This document shows positions 1-8,954 of a stretch of 64,000 nt of DNA, in pieces. The DNA comes from a virus. The notes under the pieces are model-generated. The model saw only the letters and a program-made list of their open reading frames with translations, searched no databases and was not told where the DNA came from. Position numbers and translations under genes: made by a program. The DNA is taken from positions 1-64,000 of IMG/VR virus record IMGVR_UViG_3300042563_003347; one strand, given 5' to 3'. Every line of letters begins with the position of its first letter. Position 1 is the first letter of the stretch.

Positions 1-2
1 AA

Positions 3-938
3 GACATGTTTACTCCAGGCATTGAGAGTTTGCCATACATCATGGACCAAATTCCTGCCAATCTAAGACCCCGTGTGTATGTACGCTGCTTGGCACAGGC
101 CATTGATCCTGATGATTTTGTTCATGTGTGGGGCATGGCTGGCTGGATGTCGACTTATGAAAAAATGGTCAATCACTTTGTGACAGGTGTGCTTGCTACC
201 AACGAAGAAATGGTTGCACACATGCGTATTGCAGGCTGGACTGCTCCTATCTACAACATATCAGGCTTGGCATTTGGCAAAGAGGAAGTGCTAGAACGCA
301 TTGGCGGCATCGAAAAAATCCGGCCATTTGAAGAACGCAAACGGCGTGTGGGGTTTGCAGCCAGATTTGATCAAGAGAAGCAGCCGGGCTTCTTCATGGA
401 TCTGATTGAGATGTATCATGAACTTACTAACGAGCCTTGTGAGTTTGCCATCTACTCCGGCGGCGCATTGCGCAGCAACAATCCTGAATTTGTAACCCGT
501 GCTAGACGAATGGAAGCAGCCGGCAAGTTAAAAATCTACGACAACATCACAAAAAATGATTACTACTCTCACCTTAATGATACTCGTGTGCTGTTTAATT
601 GCGCCCTGCAAGATTGGGTTTCCAACACAGTCAGTGAAGCAGATACTCTTGGCTGTAATGTTCTATACCCTGCTTATAGGTCTTTCCCTGAAACTTTTTC
701 TAATGACCCTAACAGGCTCTATGTTCCTTGGAGCATAGATGATGCTTATCACAAGATGCAGAACTTGTTGCGTGAACCACATCACAACATGGGCTTGATC
801 AGTAACTGGAACAACGGCACAGTTGATCGCGTAATCGATATCATTGAAGGCAAGGGCGAACAATGGAATCGTGCTGGCAATCGATATCGTGATCATGTGG
901 CACAAGACAAATATCATGTGAGAAAGATTGAATCATGA
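3..938 (+). CDS. Glycosyltransferase, GT-B fold (5' end cut by window)
   Basis: The C-terminal half matches a GT4-like nucleotide-sugar-binding domain: a VGFAARF strand near residue 115 opens the second Rossmann domain, followed by a sugar-donor-site region (NTVSEADTLGCNV). The N-terminal domain is too short (about 110 residues) for a whole GT-B enzyme and the frame is open to the window edge, so the gene probably starts upstream. The first in-window ATG is at 6. It overlaps the next gene by ATGA and so belongs to the same sugar operon. Acceptor and donor sugars cannot be told from the sequence. Confidence 0.75.
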   Translation, partial: DMFTPGIESLPYIMDQIPANLRPRVYVRCLAQAIDPDDFVHVWGMAGWMSTYEKMVNHFVTGVLATNEEMVAHMRIAGWTAPIYNISGLAFGKEEVLERIGGIEKIRPFEERKRRVGFAARFDQEKQPGFFMDLIEMYHELTNEPCEFAIYSGGALRSNNPEFVTRARRMEAAGKLKIYDNITKNDYYSHLNDTRVLFNCALQDWVSNTVSEADTLGCNVLYPAYRSFPETFSNDPNRLYVPWSIDDAYHKMQNLLREPHHNMGLISNWNNGTVDRVIDIIEGKGEQWNRAGNRYRDHVAQDKYHVRKIES

Positions 939-1882
939 GCACTGTTGTAGTCACTGGCGCCGCTGGCTACATTGGCGGGCAAATTGCCTTACAGCTCAAG
1001 GATGCAGGGCACGCCATAACAGGGATTGATCGTAGACCCCTGCCAACGCATCTTACAGGTGTTATGGATTTTGTGCAAGCAGACTTTGACTGTAATGAAT
1101 CCTTCAGGAAACTGCTTGATGTCAGGCCAGATGCTGTTGTACACTGTGCTGGTTCCAGCCTGGTTGGCCCCAGCATGAAAACTCCCAGCGACTACTATCA
1201 CAACAACATGGCCAGAACCATGCACCTGTTGGACTTTGTGTTGGCAGCCATGCCACAGACTAGAATTATTTTTAGTTCAAGCGCCGCGGTGTACGGTGAG
1301 CCAGTTATGGCTAATTGTCACGAAGTTGATCCCAAAGAACCTATCAGTCCTTATGGCGAAAGCAAGCTGATGATTGACTGGATGCTGGAAGCATACCGAC
1401 GTGCGTATGGTCTTGATTATGTCAGCTTTCGTTATTTCAATGCGTGTGGAGCTGATGCTCAAAAGCGACATGGTCAAGAACCTGGTGCTACTCACATTAT
1501 TGCGCGAGTTTTAGAATGTTTGCGTGATGACGCTGAGTTCACACTGAATGGCACCAACTATCCCACGCCGGATGGCACCTGCATTCGCGACTATGTACAT
1601 GTGGAAGACATTGCTCGAGCTCATGCTCTTGCTCTAGATCGTGCTGTGCCAGCTGGAGTATATAATCTAGGTTCTGGTACAGGCATCAGCAACCGAGAAA
1701 TCATTGCTGCGGCAGAACGCATCACTGGCAAAGAACTAAAAATTATATCCGGTAAACAACGTGACGGTGATCCTCCGTTGTTAACCGCCAGTGCAGGCAA
1801 GTTTAATTCAGTAGCAGATCAGTGGCAACAACATGATCTTGACGCCATGATCGGTCATGCCTGGGCTTGGTATGTTCGATAA
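935..1882 (+). CDS. NAD-dependent sugar-nucleotide epimerase (GalE-like)
   Basis: Extended short-chain dehydrogenase of 315 residues. The NAD-binding motif TGAAGYIG is at residues 7-14, the catalytic SSS at 114-116 and YxxxK (Y140, K144). The RDYVHVEDIARAH motif is typical of UDP-glucose 4-epimerases. It would act in the cytoplasm on a UDP- or GDP-sugar, supplying the neighbouring glycosyltransferase. The start overlaps the upstream stop (ATGA). GalE is the closest family in my judgement, but related epimerases share these motifs. Confidence 0.85.
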   Translation: MSTVVVTGAAGYIGGQIALQLKDAGHAITGIDRRPLPTHLTGVMDFVQADFDCNESFRKLLDVRPDAVVHCAGSSLVGPSMKTPSDYYHNNMARTMHLLDFVLAAMPQTRIIFSSSAAVYGEPVMANCHEVDPKEPISPYGESKLMIDWMLEAYRRAYGLDYVSFRYFNACGADAQKRHGQEPGATHIIARVLECLRDDAEFTLNGTNYPTPDGTCIRDYVHVEDIARAHALALDRAVPAGVYNLGSGTGISNREIIAAAERITGKELKIISGKQRDGDPPLLTASAGKFNSVADQWQQHDLDAMIGHAWAWYVR

Positions 1883-2459
1883 GATTCTAAAGTTTGAACA
1901 TGCGCTGGCAGAGTTCACTGGCGCACCTTATGTGATCATGACTGATTGCTGCACACATGCCATTGAACTTTGTCTACGCCATGATCGAGTACGAAGCTGT
2001 AGCTTTACTGCATTTACCTATCTGAGTGTGGCCATGACCATGCACAAGCTGGGCATCAAATACAGCTTGGAAAATGAAGACTGGACTGGTGAGTATCACA
2101 TTCATGACACTCGAATCTGGGACAGCGCTCGACGACTGGAAAAGAACATGTATCGACCTGGCGCTATGCAGTGTCTGAGTTTTGGCCACGGCAAACCTCT
2201 GCACATTGGCCGAGGTGGTGCTATCTTGCTGGATGACCCAGCCGCATACAAGACCATGATCCGTCAACGATATGATGGTCGCGACCTCGATATCACACCC
2301 TGGCAAGCACAACACACATTTCAAGTTGGTTATCACTACAAGCCCACACCCGAAGAAGCTGTTCAAGGCCTGGCCATGTTAGAAGGTATCAAAGAACAGG
2401 GCTGTGTGCCTGTGCCTGTCGCTTACCCAGATTTAAGAAACATTACCATAGTAGATTGA
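1872..2459 (+). CDS. Short DegT/DnrJ/EryC1-family aminotransferase-like protein
   Basis: About 195 residues with the PLP-lysine region typical of sugar aminotransferases (SFGHGKPLHIGRGGAI; the K is the Schiff-base lysine). Normal family members are about 360 residues; this one lacks much of the small domain, so it is a reduced version. ATG 1872 is chosen because it leaves a 10-nt overlap with the epimerase gene; an earlier ATG at 1857 is also in frame. Activity is uncertain because of the shortening. Confidence 0.6.
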   Translation: MFDKILKFEHALAEFTGAPYVIMTDCCTHAIELCLRHDRVRSCSFTAFTYLSVAMTMHKLGIKYSLENEDWTGEYHIHDTRIWDSARRLEKNMYRPGAMQCLSFGHGKPLHIGRGGAILLDDPAAYKTMIRQRYDGRDLDITPWQAQHTFQVGYHYKPTPEEAVQGLAMLEGIKEQGCVPVPVAYPDLRNITIVD

Positions 2460-2484
2460 CTTTGCGGTCTAAATACTATACAAT
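2456..2484 (+). promoter_or_regulatory. Sigma70-type promoter for folE
   Basis: TTGACT, 17-nt spacer, TACAAT. It lies in the only gap between the sugar genes and folE. Confidence 0.7.
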
Positions 2485-2525
2485 TAACAAAACGCAATCC
2501 ACTGCGTCAACATCGGAGAACATAA

Positions 2526-3365
2526 TTGACAAAAGAATTTGTACCAGAAAAAATATTACGCAACACAGCTGAATTTGCGCCAGATCAACTACTACATCCT
2601 GTAGCCGAATCAAAAACACATAACAATATCATTGCAGGTGCAGAGCAACAAGGCGATGACGATAAAGATTATAAAGAAGCATACCTAGGTGATCATCTTC
2701 GCTTCAAGATGAAACGTGAAGGCAAACGTTTCTGGGCAGGCGATAACATCAGCGAATATGTCACAGAAGAAAATAAAGAACGCTTGATCGACGAAGCAGC
2801 CGAAGCATTTGAAACAGTGCTGGATCGACTGCTTATTGATCGAGAAACAGATCCCAACTCAAAAGGCACAGCAAGGCGCCTGGCCAAAATGTATTTTAAG
2901 GAGATCATGGAAGGTAGATATGAACCAGCACCAGACGCAACAGCGTTCCCAAATGATAGTGAAGACCGTTATGAAGGTATGCTTGTTGTTCGAAGCGAGC
3001 TTCGTTCTATGTGTAGCCATCATCATCAACCCGTTAGCGGCGTTGCTTACATTGGTATTATTGCTGCTAATAAACTTATTGGTCTGTCTAAGTATACTCG
3101 CATTGCTCAGTGGTGTGCTCGCCGGGGCACACTTCAAGAAGAACTGTGTAATGACATTGCCCGAGAAATCTCCAAAGCTACCGACAGTGAAAACGTAGCA
3201 GTGTATATTCAGGCCACACATGGCTGCTGTGAGAATCGCGGCATCATGGCACATTCAAGTCTAACACAGACCACAGTGCTCAAAGGTGCATTCAAGATGG
3301 ACCAAGGTGTCAAGAAAGAATTCTTTGACAATATCAAACTACAACAGGACTTTGCACCACGATGA
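2526..3365 (+). CDS. folE: GTP cyclohydrolase I
   Basis: Converts GTP to dihydroneopterin triphosphate, the first step of 7-deazaguanine (and folate) synthesis. Zinc ligands are visible: Cys163 with His165/166 (MCSHHHQP) and the Cys pair near 234 (HGCCENRG). Length is 279 residues; the first 75 or so are an extension beyond the usual FolE core. The start is TTG at 2526 with GGAG about 8 nt upstream; no ATG gives a full core. With queD and queE in the window it points to a preQ0-type pathway. Confidence 0.93.
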   Translation: MTKEFVPEKILRNTAEFAPDQLLHPVAESKTHNNIIAGAEQQGDDDKDYKEAYLGDHLRFKMKREGKRFWAGDNISEYVTEENKERLIDEAAEAFETVLDRLLIDRETDPNSKGTARRLAKMYFKEIMEGRYEPAPDATAFPNDSEDRYEGMLVVRSELRSMCSHHHQPVSGVAYIGIIAANKLIGLSKYTRIAQWCARRGTLQEELCNDIAREISKATDSENVAVYIQATHGCCENRGIMAHSSLTQTTVLKGAFKMDQGVKKEFFDNIKLQQDFAPR

Positions 3366-3757
3366 CTGATTTAGAACAAGCAATGCAGGACAAAATTGCT
3401 CCCTGGAACTTGGAAGTCTCTGAGTTAACAGATTTTCATGTGGCTGTGTTTCAGGATCGATATCCGGTGACTCATGGTCACTTGTTGTTTGTACCCAAAT
3501 ACAATACTGCGGGAGTGATCCAGGATTGTTTTGAATCTGCCATGGCCGAAGGCAACCGAATGGTCGCAGCCGGCGAATGCGATGCATTCAACGTGGGTAT
3601 GAACTCGGGTGCTGCTGCTGGACAAACAGTGATGTATCCGCATATACATCTGATTCCCAGGCGTACAGGCGACTGCACAGATCCTGTGGGCGGTGTGCGT
3701 GGTGTTATTGCAGGCCAGGCCAACTACAAACAACCCGGCTATCAACAGCCGTCATAA
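3362..3757 (+). CDS. Histidine triad (HIT) family nucleotide-binding protein
   Basis: 131 residues ending in the HIT signature region PHIHLIPRR, with the Gly-rich loop SGAAAGQTV before it; one histidine of the usual HxHxH triad is replaced. HIT proteins hydrolyse or transfer nucleotides from adenylated or nucleotidylated substrates. The start overlaps the folE stop by four bases (ATGA), so the two are co-translated. The substrate is unknown; a link to deazapurine metabolism is only suggested by position. Confidence 0.75.
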   Translation: MTDLEQAMQDKIAPWNLEVSELTDFHVAVFQDRYPVTHGHLLFVPKYNTAGVIQDCFESAMAEGNRMVAAGECDAFNVGMNSGAAAGQTVMYPHIHLIPRRTGDCTDPVGGVRGVIAGQANYKQPGYQQPS

Positions 3758-3790
3758 GTAATGATCAAGCGGTCTTGGTGTCATTCCCGC

Positions 3791-3819
3791 TTTACAAACT
3801 CTGCCACCTATGCTATAAT
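3791..3819 (+). promoter_or_regulatory. Sigma70-type promoter for queD
   Basis: TTTACA, 17-nt spacer, TATAAT, ending 17 nt before the queD start codon, which follows an AGGAG ribosome-binding site. Confidence 0.75.
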
Positions 3820-3836
3820 CACATAGGAGAAAAAAC

Positions 3837-4388
3837 ATGGCAAACTCATCAGTCGACTTAATCCGTCATTTAGAAGAAAACTTACAAAACACTAGACCAG
3901 TGAACTATAGGTACACCAGCACCAAAGAGTATCACGACTCTTTTCCCTGCGCTTATAGACAATGGCGGGCTGATAGTCACTGTAATCTAATACACGGCTA
4001 CAGCTTCAACATGAAGTTTTACTTTGGTACCAATGATCTGGATGCTCGCAACTGGGCTGCTGACTATGGCGGGCTTAAAGAACTCAAGGCTGTACTAGAA
4101 AGTCAATTTGATCACACTCTGCTGGTGGCCGAAGACGATCCTGAACTGGCATTTTACAAAGAAATGGAACAGCGCAAGTTGGCCAAACTGACAATTCTGC
4201 CTAAGCTGGGTTGTGAAGGTCTGGCAGATCAGCTGTACAAGTATGTGAATGGTGTTTACATTCCTGACATGTGGGGCCAAGCCGAGTCCAATCGCTTGTG
4301 GTGCTATCGTGTGGAAGTTCGCGAAACACAAGCCAACATGGCGTTCCGCGAAGGACATCGTGAGTGGAATGAAGATTTATTTGCGTGA
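3837..4388 (+). CDS. queD: 6-pyruvoyltetrahydropterin synthase / QueD-like
   Basis: 183 residues. Histidine motifs of the PTPS/QueD fold are present (YHDSFPC, CNLIHGYSF, SQFDHTLL), giving the three zinc-binding His residues. QueD makes 6-carboxytetrahydropterin from dihydroneopterin triphosphate, the product of FolE encoded just upstream, and feeds QueE encoded 3.7 kb downstream. ATG 3837 has a good AGGAG ribosome-binding site. The usual HGHNY has become HGYSF. Known phage relatives serve DNA or tRNA 7-deazaguanine modification. Confidence 0.88.
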   Translation: MANSSVDLIRHLEENLQNTRPVNYRYTSTKEYHDSFPCAYRQWRADSHCNLIHGYSFNMKFYFGTNDLDARNWAADYGGLKELKAVLESQFDHTLLVAEDDPELAFYKEMEQRKLAKLTILPKLGCEGLADQLYKYVNGVYIPDMWGQAESNRLWCYRVEVRETQANMAFREGHREWNEDLFA

Positions 4389-4606
4389 GAAAACTAGCAA
4401 CAGGTGCTGAAGTTCCTGATCTGGACAAGGCTGTGACACTCACAATCAAAACCAAGTGTCCTGCCAAGTGGATGCTGGTTGACATGGAAACTAGCGAAAT
4501 GTATTCTCCATACGATACTCCTGGAAAACTGCAATGGAAAAAAATTGATCAAGATCAACATCCAGTGCTGAAACTTTTAAAGATTTATCCAAATGAAAAA
4601 ATATAA
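4385..4606 (+). CDS. Hypothetical phage protein (73 aa)
   Basis: Starts with GTG overlapping the queD stop and ends inside the start of the next gene, so it is part of the same operon. Small, mixed-charge and probably cytosolic, with no motif I recognise. There is no alternative ATG near the N terminus. Confidence 0.6.
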   Translation: MRKLATGAEVPDLDKAVTLTIKTKCPAKWMLVDMETSEMYSPYDTPGKLQWKKIDQDQHPVLKLLKIYPNEKI

Positions 4607-5447
4607 CATAGCAATTTTGCTGCCTACTCGTGGCAGAACACATGCGTTGGATCGCAGTGTACGTACCTTGATCGACAACGCACATGACATAAAGAATGTA
4701 CAGATCATGTTTGGATTTGATCGCGACGACACAGTGGGACTTGATTATTTTCGCACCAGTCTCCAACCCAAACTGGATCAACAGGGTGTGGATTATGTGG
4801 CTGTGCAGTTTAATCCCCTGGGCTATATCAACATCAACCGATATGGCAATATCTTGGCCGAACATGCTGACGCAGACTGGTACATGTTCTGGAACGACGA
4901 TGCTATTATGGAGACAGCTGAGTGGGACAGAATGATCGGCGAACGCACTGGTGAGTTTCGACTGTTGGCGGTGCACACTCACAATGATCACCCTTACAGC
5001 ATTTTTCCCATTGTGCCTGCAGAGTGGATGGACATTCTTGGCCACTTGAGTCCGCATCAAATGATTGACGCTTGGTTGAGTCAACAGGCCTACATGTTGG
5101 ACATCATGGACCGACTAGAAATCTATGTCACCCACGATCGTCATGATCTCACTGGCAACAATGCTGACGCCACGTTCAAAGGACGTATAGCACTGGAAGG
5201 CCGTCCTCATGATCCTGTAGACTTCCATCATATCTCCAACACTAAACGTCGCATGGCAGAATGTGAAAAACTTGCAGTTTACATGCGATCTCTAGGCACG
5301 GATACTGCCTGGTGGGATAGCGTCAAAGCTGGTACACAAGATCCCTGGGTCAAACTCAAAGATTTTGATACCAATCATCAGATGGTACAGTTCAACATGA
5401 AAGTTGATCCTGCCAGTGGCCAAGTAAATTATACTCCTGACCAATGA
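4593..5447 (+). CDS. GT-A type glycosyltransferase (GT2-like)
   Basis: 284 residues. The N terminus ILLPTRGRTHALDRSVRTL is a nucleotide-sugar-binding opening of family-2-like transferases. A DxD-like metal site (WNDD) lies near residue 108, followed by the acceptor-side region. It is cytoplasmic or membrane-associated. It sits among sugar-nucleotide genes and overlaps both neighbours, so it probably transfers one of the sugars they make. The substrate is not predictable. Confidence 0.75.
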   Translation: MKKYNIAILLPTRGRTHALDRSVRTLIDNAHDIKNVQIMFGFDRDDTVGLDYFRTSLQPKLDQQGVDYVAVQFNPLGYININRYGNILAEHADADWYMFWNDDAIMETAEWDRMIGERTGEFRLLAVHTHNDHPYSIFPIVPAEWMDILGHLSPHQMIDAWLSQQAYMLDIMDRLEIYVTHDRHDLTGNNADATFKGRIALEGRPHDPVDFHHISNTKRRMAECEKLAVYMRSLGTDTAWWDSVKAGTQDPWVKLKDFDTNHQMVQFNMKVDPASGQVNYTPDQ

Positions 5448-5854
5448 CCCAGAAAATCCACAGTCGATCCCAACCAGACACTTTGTTAGCGTGTGTGATG
5501 TCAGCAGCTGACGCTGCAGGTCGCACGGACGCAGCAGATGCAGAAGAAATTTTACAAGCCAGTATTTTGCGATTGCCCACTGGCAAAACTATTGCTCCGC
5601 ACTGTCATCTGCCACAGGTGCGAACTACTACAGGCACCTGTGAAGCCTGGGTTGTGGTGTCGGGTCGTGTGGTAGCACAGGTGTTTGATCTTGACCAGTC
5701 ACTGGTCGCAACTGTGGGATTGACTGCAGGCGACTGTATGATCTTGTATCGCGGTGGGCACAACTTCACAGTGGTATCTGTAGATGCTGTGATATACGAA
5801 ATCAAAAACGGTCCCTACAACGGACCCAAAGCTGACTCGGAAAAAATTCAATGA
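5444..5854 (+). CDS. Cupin-fold protein
   Basis: 136 residues with a cupin-like barrel pattern: GKTIAPHCH (first metal-binding motif), the glycine turn SGRVVAQVF, then GHNFTVV (second motif). The architecture resembles WbuC-type cupins found in O-antigen clusters. It is flanked by a glycosyltransferase and SDR genes, which suits a sugar isomerase or binding role. No enzymatic activity can be assigned. Confidence 0.65.
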   Translation: MTQKIHSRSQPDTLLACVMSAADAAGRTDAADAEEILQASILRLPTGKTIAPHCHLPQVRTTTGTCEAWVVVSGRVVAQVFDLDQSLVATVGLTAGDCMILYRGGHNFTVVSVDAVIYEIKNGPYNGPKADSEKIQ

Positions 5855-6423
5855 AAACACTGGTATTTGGATCCACAGGAGGTATTGGTTCCTGTGTGAG
5901 TGATCAATTGACTCAACAAGGACATCAAGTTGTAACTGTCACTCGTGCTGAGTTAGAATGCAGCAATGACTTTTTAGAACAACAGATCTCTGATATCATT
6001 GCCCGAACGGAACCAGACTGGATATTCAACTGTATTGGTACGTTGGGCACCAATCAAAGCAGGTACCGAGAAGTATTTGATGCCAACTTTGGTAGTGCCT
6101 GGGCCATTGTGCGACACTATATCGACCACCCTGATCAAGCAGTCAAAATTGTACTGACCGGAAGTGCTGTACACAATCAACCTCGTCGCAATCTGGTGCT
6201 GTATGCTGCCAGCAAATCGGCACTGCACAACATGTGGCAAAGCACTGAAGACATATTTGCCGGAACCAATGTACACATTGCCTTGATACATCCTCCCAGA
6301 GTCAACACACCAATGTTGAATGGTAGACCAGGTGCCAGTTTGGAGCCAGAATACATGGCTCAGGTCATGATAGATTTGACACGCACAATGAAAAGTCGTA
6401 CACTACTAGAACTAGGAACTTAA
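5851..6423 (+). CDS. Short-chain dehydrogenase/reductase
   Basis: 190 residues. The Rossmann glycine motif is GSTGGIG, the NAG-like motif is replaced by NCIGTLG, and the catalytic YxxxK is YAASK. Classical SDR length is about 240-250, so this is short. It overlaps the cupin gene by ATGA and is followed directly by the GDP-mannose dehydratase gene, which suggests a ketosugar reduction step. Confidence 0.75.
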   Translation: MKTLVFGSTGGIGSCVSDQLTQQGHQVVTVTRAELECSNDFLEQQISDIIARTEPDWIFNCIGTLGTNQSRYREVFDANFGSAWAIVRHYIDHPDQAVKIVLTGSAVHNQPRRNLVLYAASKSALHNMWQSTEDIFAGTNVHIALIHPPRVNTPMLNGRPGASLEPEYMAQVMIDLTRTMKSRTLLELGT

Positions 6424-6425
6424 CA

Positions 6426-7403
6426 ATGAAAACAGCATTTATTACAGGCATTGCAGGACAAGACGGCAGTTATTTGGCCGAACACCTGCTGGAACAGGGC
6501 TATAGAGTCACTGGCATCATTCGACGCAATTCAACTGTGGAGCATCAAAAGGATCGCATTGGCAATCTACCAGTGGAAGTGGAATACGGTGACCTAACTG
6601 ATCAAAGCAGTCTGGAACGTGCACTGCGACTGTATCAACCCAATGAAATCTACAACCTGGGTGCACAAAGTCATGTGCGTATCAGTAGCGACATTCCACA
6701 GTTTACCACACAGGTCAATGCCTTGGGTGTGATCAACATGTTGGAGGCCTATCGCACTGTGGTTCCCGAAGCTAGATTTTATCAAGCTAGCAGCAGCGAG
6801 ATGTTTGGATCCAGTGTGGATGCTGACAATTATCAGCGTGAGACCACTCCCATGCGACCGGTGAGCCCATATGGTTGTACCAAGGTGTTTGCCTACAACA
6901 TGGTACATCACTATCGCAAGGCCTACCGGTTGCATGCGTCAAACGGTATATTGTTCAACCATGAGAGCCCGCGCCGTGGCTCAAATTTTGTGACCAACAA
7001 AGTGGTCAAAGGTGCTGTGGAGATTGCTCTGGGCTTGAGTAACCAGTTGGAGATGGGCAATATGGACAGTTATCGTGACTGGGGTCACAGCTATGATTAT
7101 GTGCGAGCCATGCACCTGATTACACAACAAGACCAACCTGACGACTTTGTGGTGTCCACTGGCATTACTAGATCTGTGCGAGACATGTGTGAATATGTAT
7201 TTGGACAACTGGGATTGAATTATCAAGACCATGTGATTCAGAATCCTAAATACCTTCGCCCAGAAGAACTGCCTTACTTGCGTGGAGACAACACCAAGAT
7301 TGTCAAGCAACTGGGATGGCAACTCACATACACATTTGAAGCACTCATGGACGAAATGATTGAGCACTGGCAACACATTTACAGCCGACAACGCAACGAT
7401 TAA
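6426..7403 (+). CDS. gmd: GDP-mannose 4,6-dehydratase
   Basis: 325 residues. TGIAGQDGSYLAE (residues 7-19) is the family signature, with R-N-S-T at the NADP-binding site and catalytic Y149/K153 (YGCTK). It converts GDP-mannose to GDP-4-keto-6-deoxymannose, precursor of GDP-fucose, rhamnose or perosamine sugars. The start is 5 nt after the upstream stop. A C-4 reductase or aminotransferase partner could be the SDR or DegT-like proteins encoded nearby. Confidence 0.92.
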   Translation: MKTAFITGIAGQDGSYLAEHLLEQGYRVTGIIRRNSTVEHQKDRIGNLPVEVEYGDLTDQSSLERALRLYQPNEIYNLGAQSHVRISSDIPQFTTQVNALGVINMLEAYRTVVPEARFYQASSSEMFGSSVDADNYQRETTPMRPVSPYGCTKVFAYNMVHHYRKAYRLHASNGILFNHESPRRGSNFVTNKVVKGAVEIALGLSNQLEMGNMDSYRDWGHSYDYVRAMHLITQQDQPDDFVVSTGITRSVRDMCEYVFGQLGLNYQDHVIQNPKYLRPEELPYLRGDNTKIVKQLGWQLTYTFEALMDEMIEHWQHIYSRQRND

Positions 7404-7404
7404 C

Positions 7405-8112
7405 ATGAAAAAACTATTTACATTCGGATGTAGTTTTACCAACTATCGCTGGAGTACGTGGGCTAATTGTTTGGCCCCAGAATTTGATTATTTTGAAAAT
7501 TGGGGGCAAGCCGGCGGCGGCAATCATTATATTTTTAATTCAGTAATGGAAGCGGATCAACGGTATTCATTTGGACCTGACGATACTGTAGTAGTTTGTT
7601 GGACCAGCATTGATCGAGAAGACCGGTACATACAAGACAGATGGCACACACCGGGTAATGCATATTTTGCCAAGACAGTGTATCATCCAGACTATCTTCG
7701 ATCTCACATTGATGAGCGAGGATTTTTAATTCGCGATCTGGCATACATCAAAGCTGTAAAAACTTTGTTAGAAAACCGGCCGGGCATAAACTGGAAATTT
7801 TTAAGCATGGTAGAACTAATGGCTCGACCTGTTGCCGACGACAATGTCAGTGTTTATAGAGATGTTATGAGACTGTATTCAGATGTGCTAGATACTATTT
7901 TGCCTGGATACGACAAAACTGTTTTTTTAAACAACTGGCCTAAACCAGGAGATGATCCACATCCCAGTCCCGAAGAACATTTGGCTTATCTAGATGTAGT
8001 GTTGCCAGGTTGGGTGACAAAAGAATCAACTCGTGTTAAAATGCATGAGGAAAGTATTAATTTAACAAAAACCCCTGCACGTTCAGGAATAGCAAAGGTA
8101 AAAAGATTATGA
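7405..8112 (+). CDS. SGNH/GDSL hydrolase-like phage protein
   Basis: 235 residues. Block I is FGCSFT (nucleophile Ser), block II GQAGGGNHY (oxyanion Gly/Asn), and the C-terminal DPHPSPEEHL supplies the Asp-x-x-His dyad. The family would be an esterase or acyl hydrolase acting on acylated sugars. ATG 7405 was chosen because it places the FTFGCSFT strand at the N terminus. It overlaps queE by ATGA. A second member is encoded at 10026-10763. Confidence 0.7.
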   Translation: MKKLFTFGCSFTNYRWSTWANCLAPEFDYFENWGQAGGGNHYIFNSVMEADQRYSFGPDDTVVVCWTSIDREDRYIQDRWHTPGNAYFAKTVYHPDYLRSHIDERGFLIRDLAYIKAVKTLLENRPGINWKFLSMVELMARPVADDNVSVYRDVMRLYSDVLDTILPGYDKTVFLNNWPKPGDDPHPSPEEHLAYLDVVLPGWVTKESTRVKMHEESINLTKTPARSGIAKVKRL

Positions 8113-8954
8113 AACTCAAAGTAAGTGAACTATTTTATTCAGCACAAGGCGAAGGTCGCTATGTAGGCGTTCCTTCAGTATTTCTACGCACGTTTGGTTG
8201 CAACTTTACCTGTTCAGGATTTGGCTGCAAGCCTGGAGAAAAATCCACAGAAGCAGACAAAGTGGCCAAGAAAGTTGAACTGTACAAGACTTTTGAAGAA
8301 CTACCCTTGGTCACAACTGGCTGCGACAGCTATGCGTCATGGCACCCAGACTTCAAACATCTCAGTCCCACATACACTGCACAAGAACTGGCAGACCGCA
8401 TGACTGAACTGTTGCCCAATGGTGTGTGGCAACAGCCCAACGGCAATCCCGTGCACTTGGTAATCACTGGCGGCGAGCCCTTGCTGGGCTGGCAACGTGC
8501 TTATCCAGAACTGTTGGATATTCTAGCCGAACGTGGTCTGCGGCATATCACATTTGAAACCAATGGTACCCAAGAACTCACTCGAGATTTCAAACAGTAT
8601 CTGGCCAACTGGTTTGGTGAGATCACTTTCAGCGTCAGCCCCAAGCTGAGTGTGAGTGGCGAAGCTTGGGCAGATGCTATACGGCCTGATGTGGTCTGGG
8701 ATTATGAATCCTACGGTGTGACCTATCTCAAGTTTGTGGTAGAAAAGCCTGCGGACTTTGACGAACTGGATCGTGCTGTGGCCGAATATCGCAGTCGTGA
8801 ATTTGCAGGCCCTGTGTTTGTGATGCCTGTTGGCGGCGTGGTGTCAGTGTATAACGGCAACAGAATTAACGTGGCCGACGAAGCACTTAAACGTGGCTAC
8901 TGGTACAGTCCACGATTGCATGTGGATATCTGGGGCAATGGCTGGGGAAAATAA
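8109..8954 (+). CDS. queE: 7-carboxy-7-deazaguanine synthase (radical SAM)
   Basis: 281 residues. The N-terminal FYSAQGEGRYVG is the substrate-binding signature of QueE. Cluster cysteines C31 and C35 (CNFTC) are clear; the third ligand is C40 or C72 (TGCDSYASW), since the spacing differs from plain CxxxCxxC. GGEP is at 121-124. It forms the deazapurine ring from the QueD product. queC is not in the window. The gene overlaps its upstream neighbour by ATGA. Confidence 0.9.
   Translation: MKLKVSELFYSAQGEGRYVGVPSVFLRTFGCNFTCSGFGCKPGEKSTEADKVAKKVELYKTFEELPLVTTGCDSYASWHPDFKHLSPTYTAQELADRMTELLPNGVWQQPNGNPVHLVITGGEPLLGWQRAYPELLDILAERGLRHITFETNGTQELTRDFKQYLANWFGEITFSVSPKLSVSGEAWADAIRPDVVWDYESYGVTYLKFVVEKPADFDELDRAVAEYRSREFAGPVFVMPVGGVVSVYNGNRINVADEALKRGYWYSPRLHVDIWGNGWGK

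Noticed and set aside
1974-2366. Long minus-strand frames inside sugar genes (and many similar ones across the window)
   Set aside because: They are shadows of well-supported plus-strand genes, with odd composition (His, Cys and Val runs) and no start signals.
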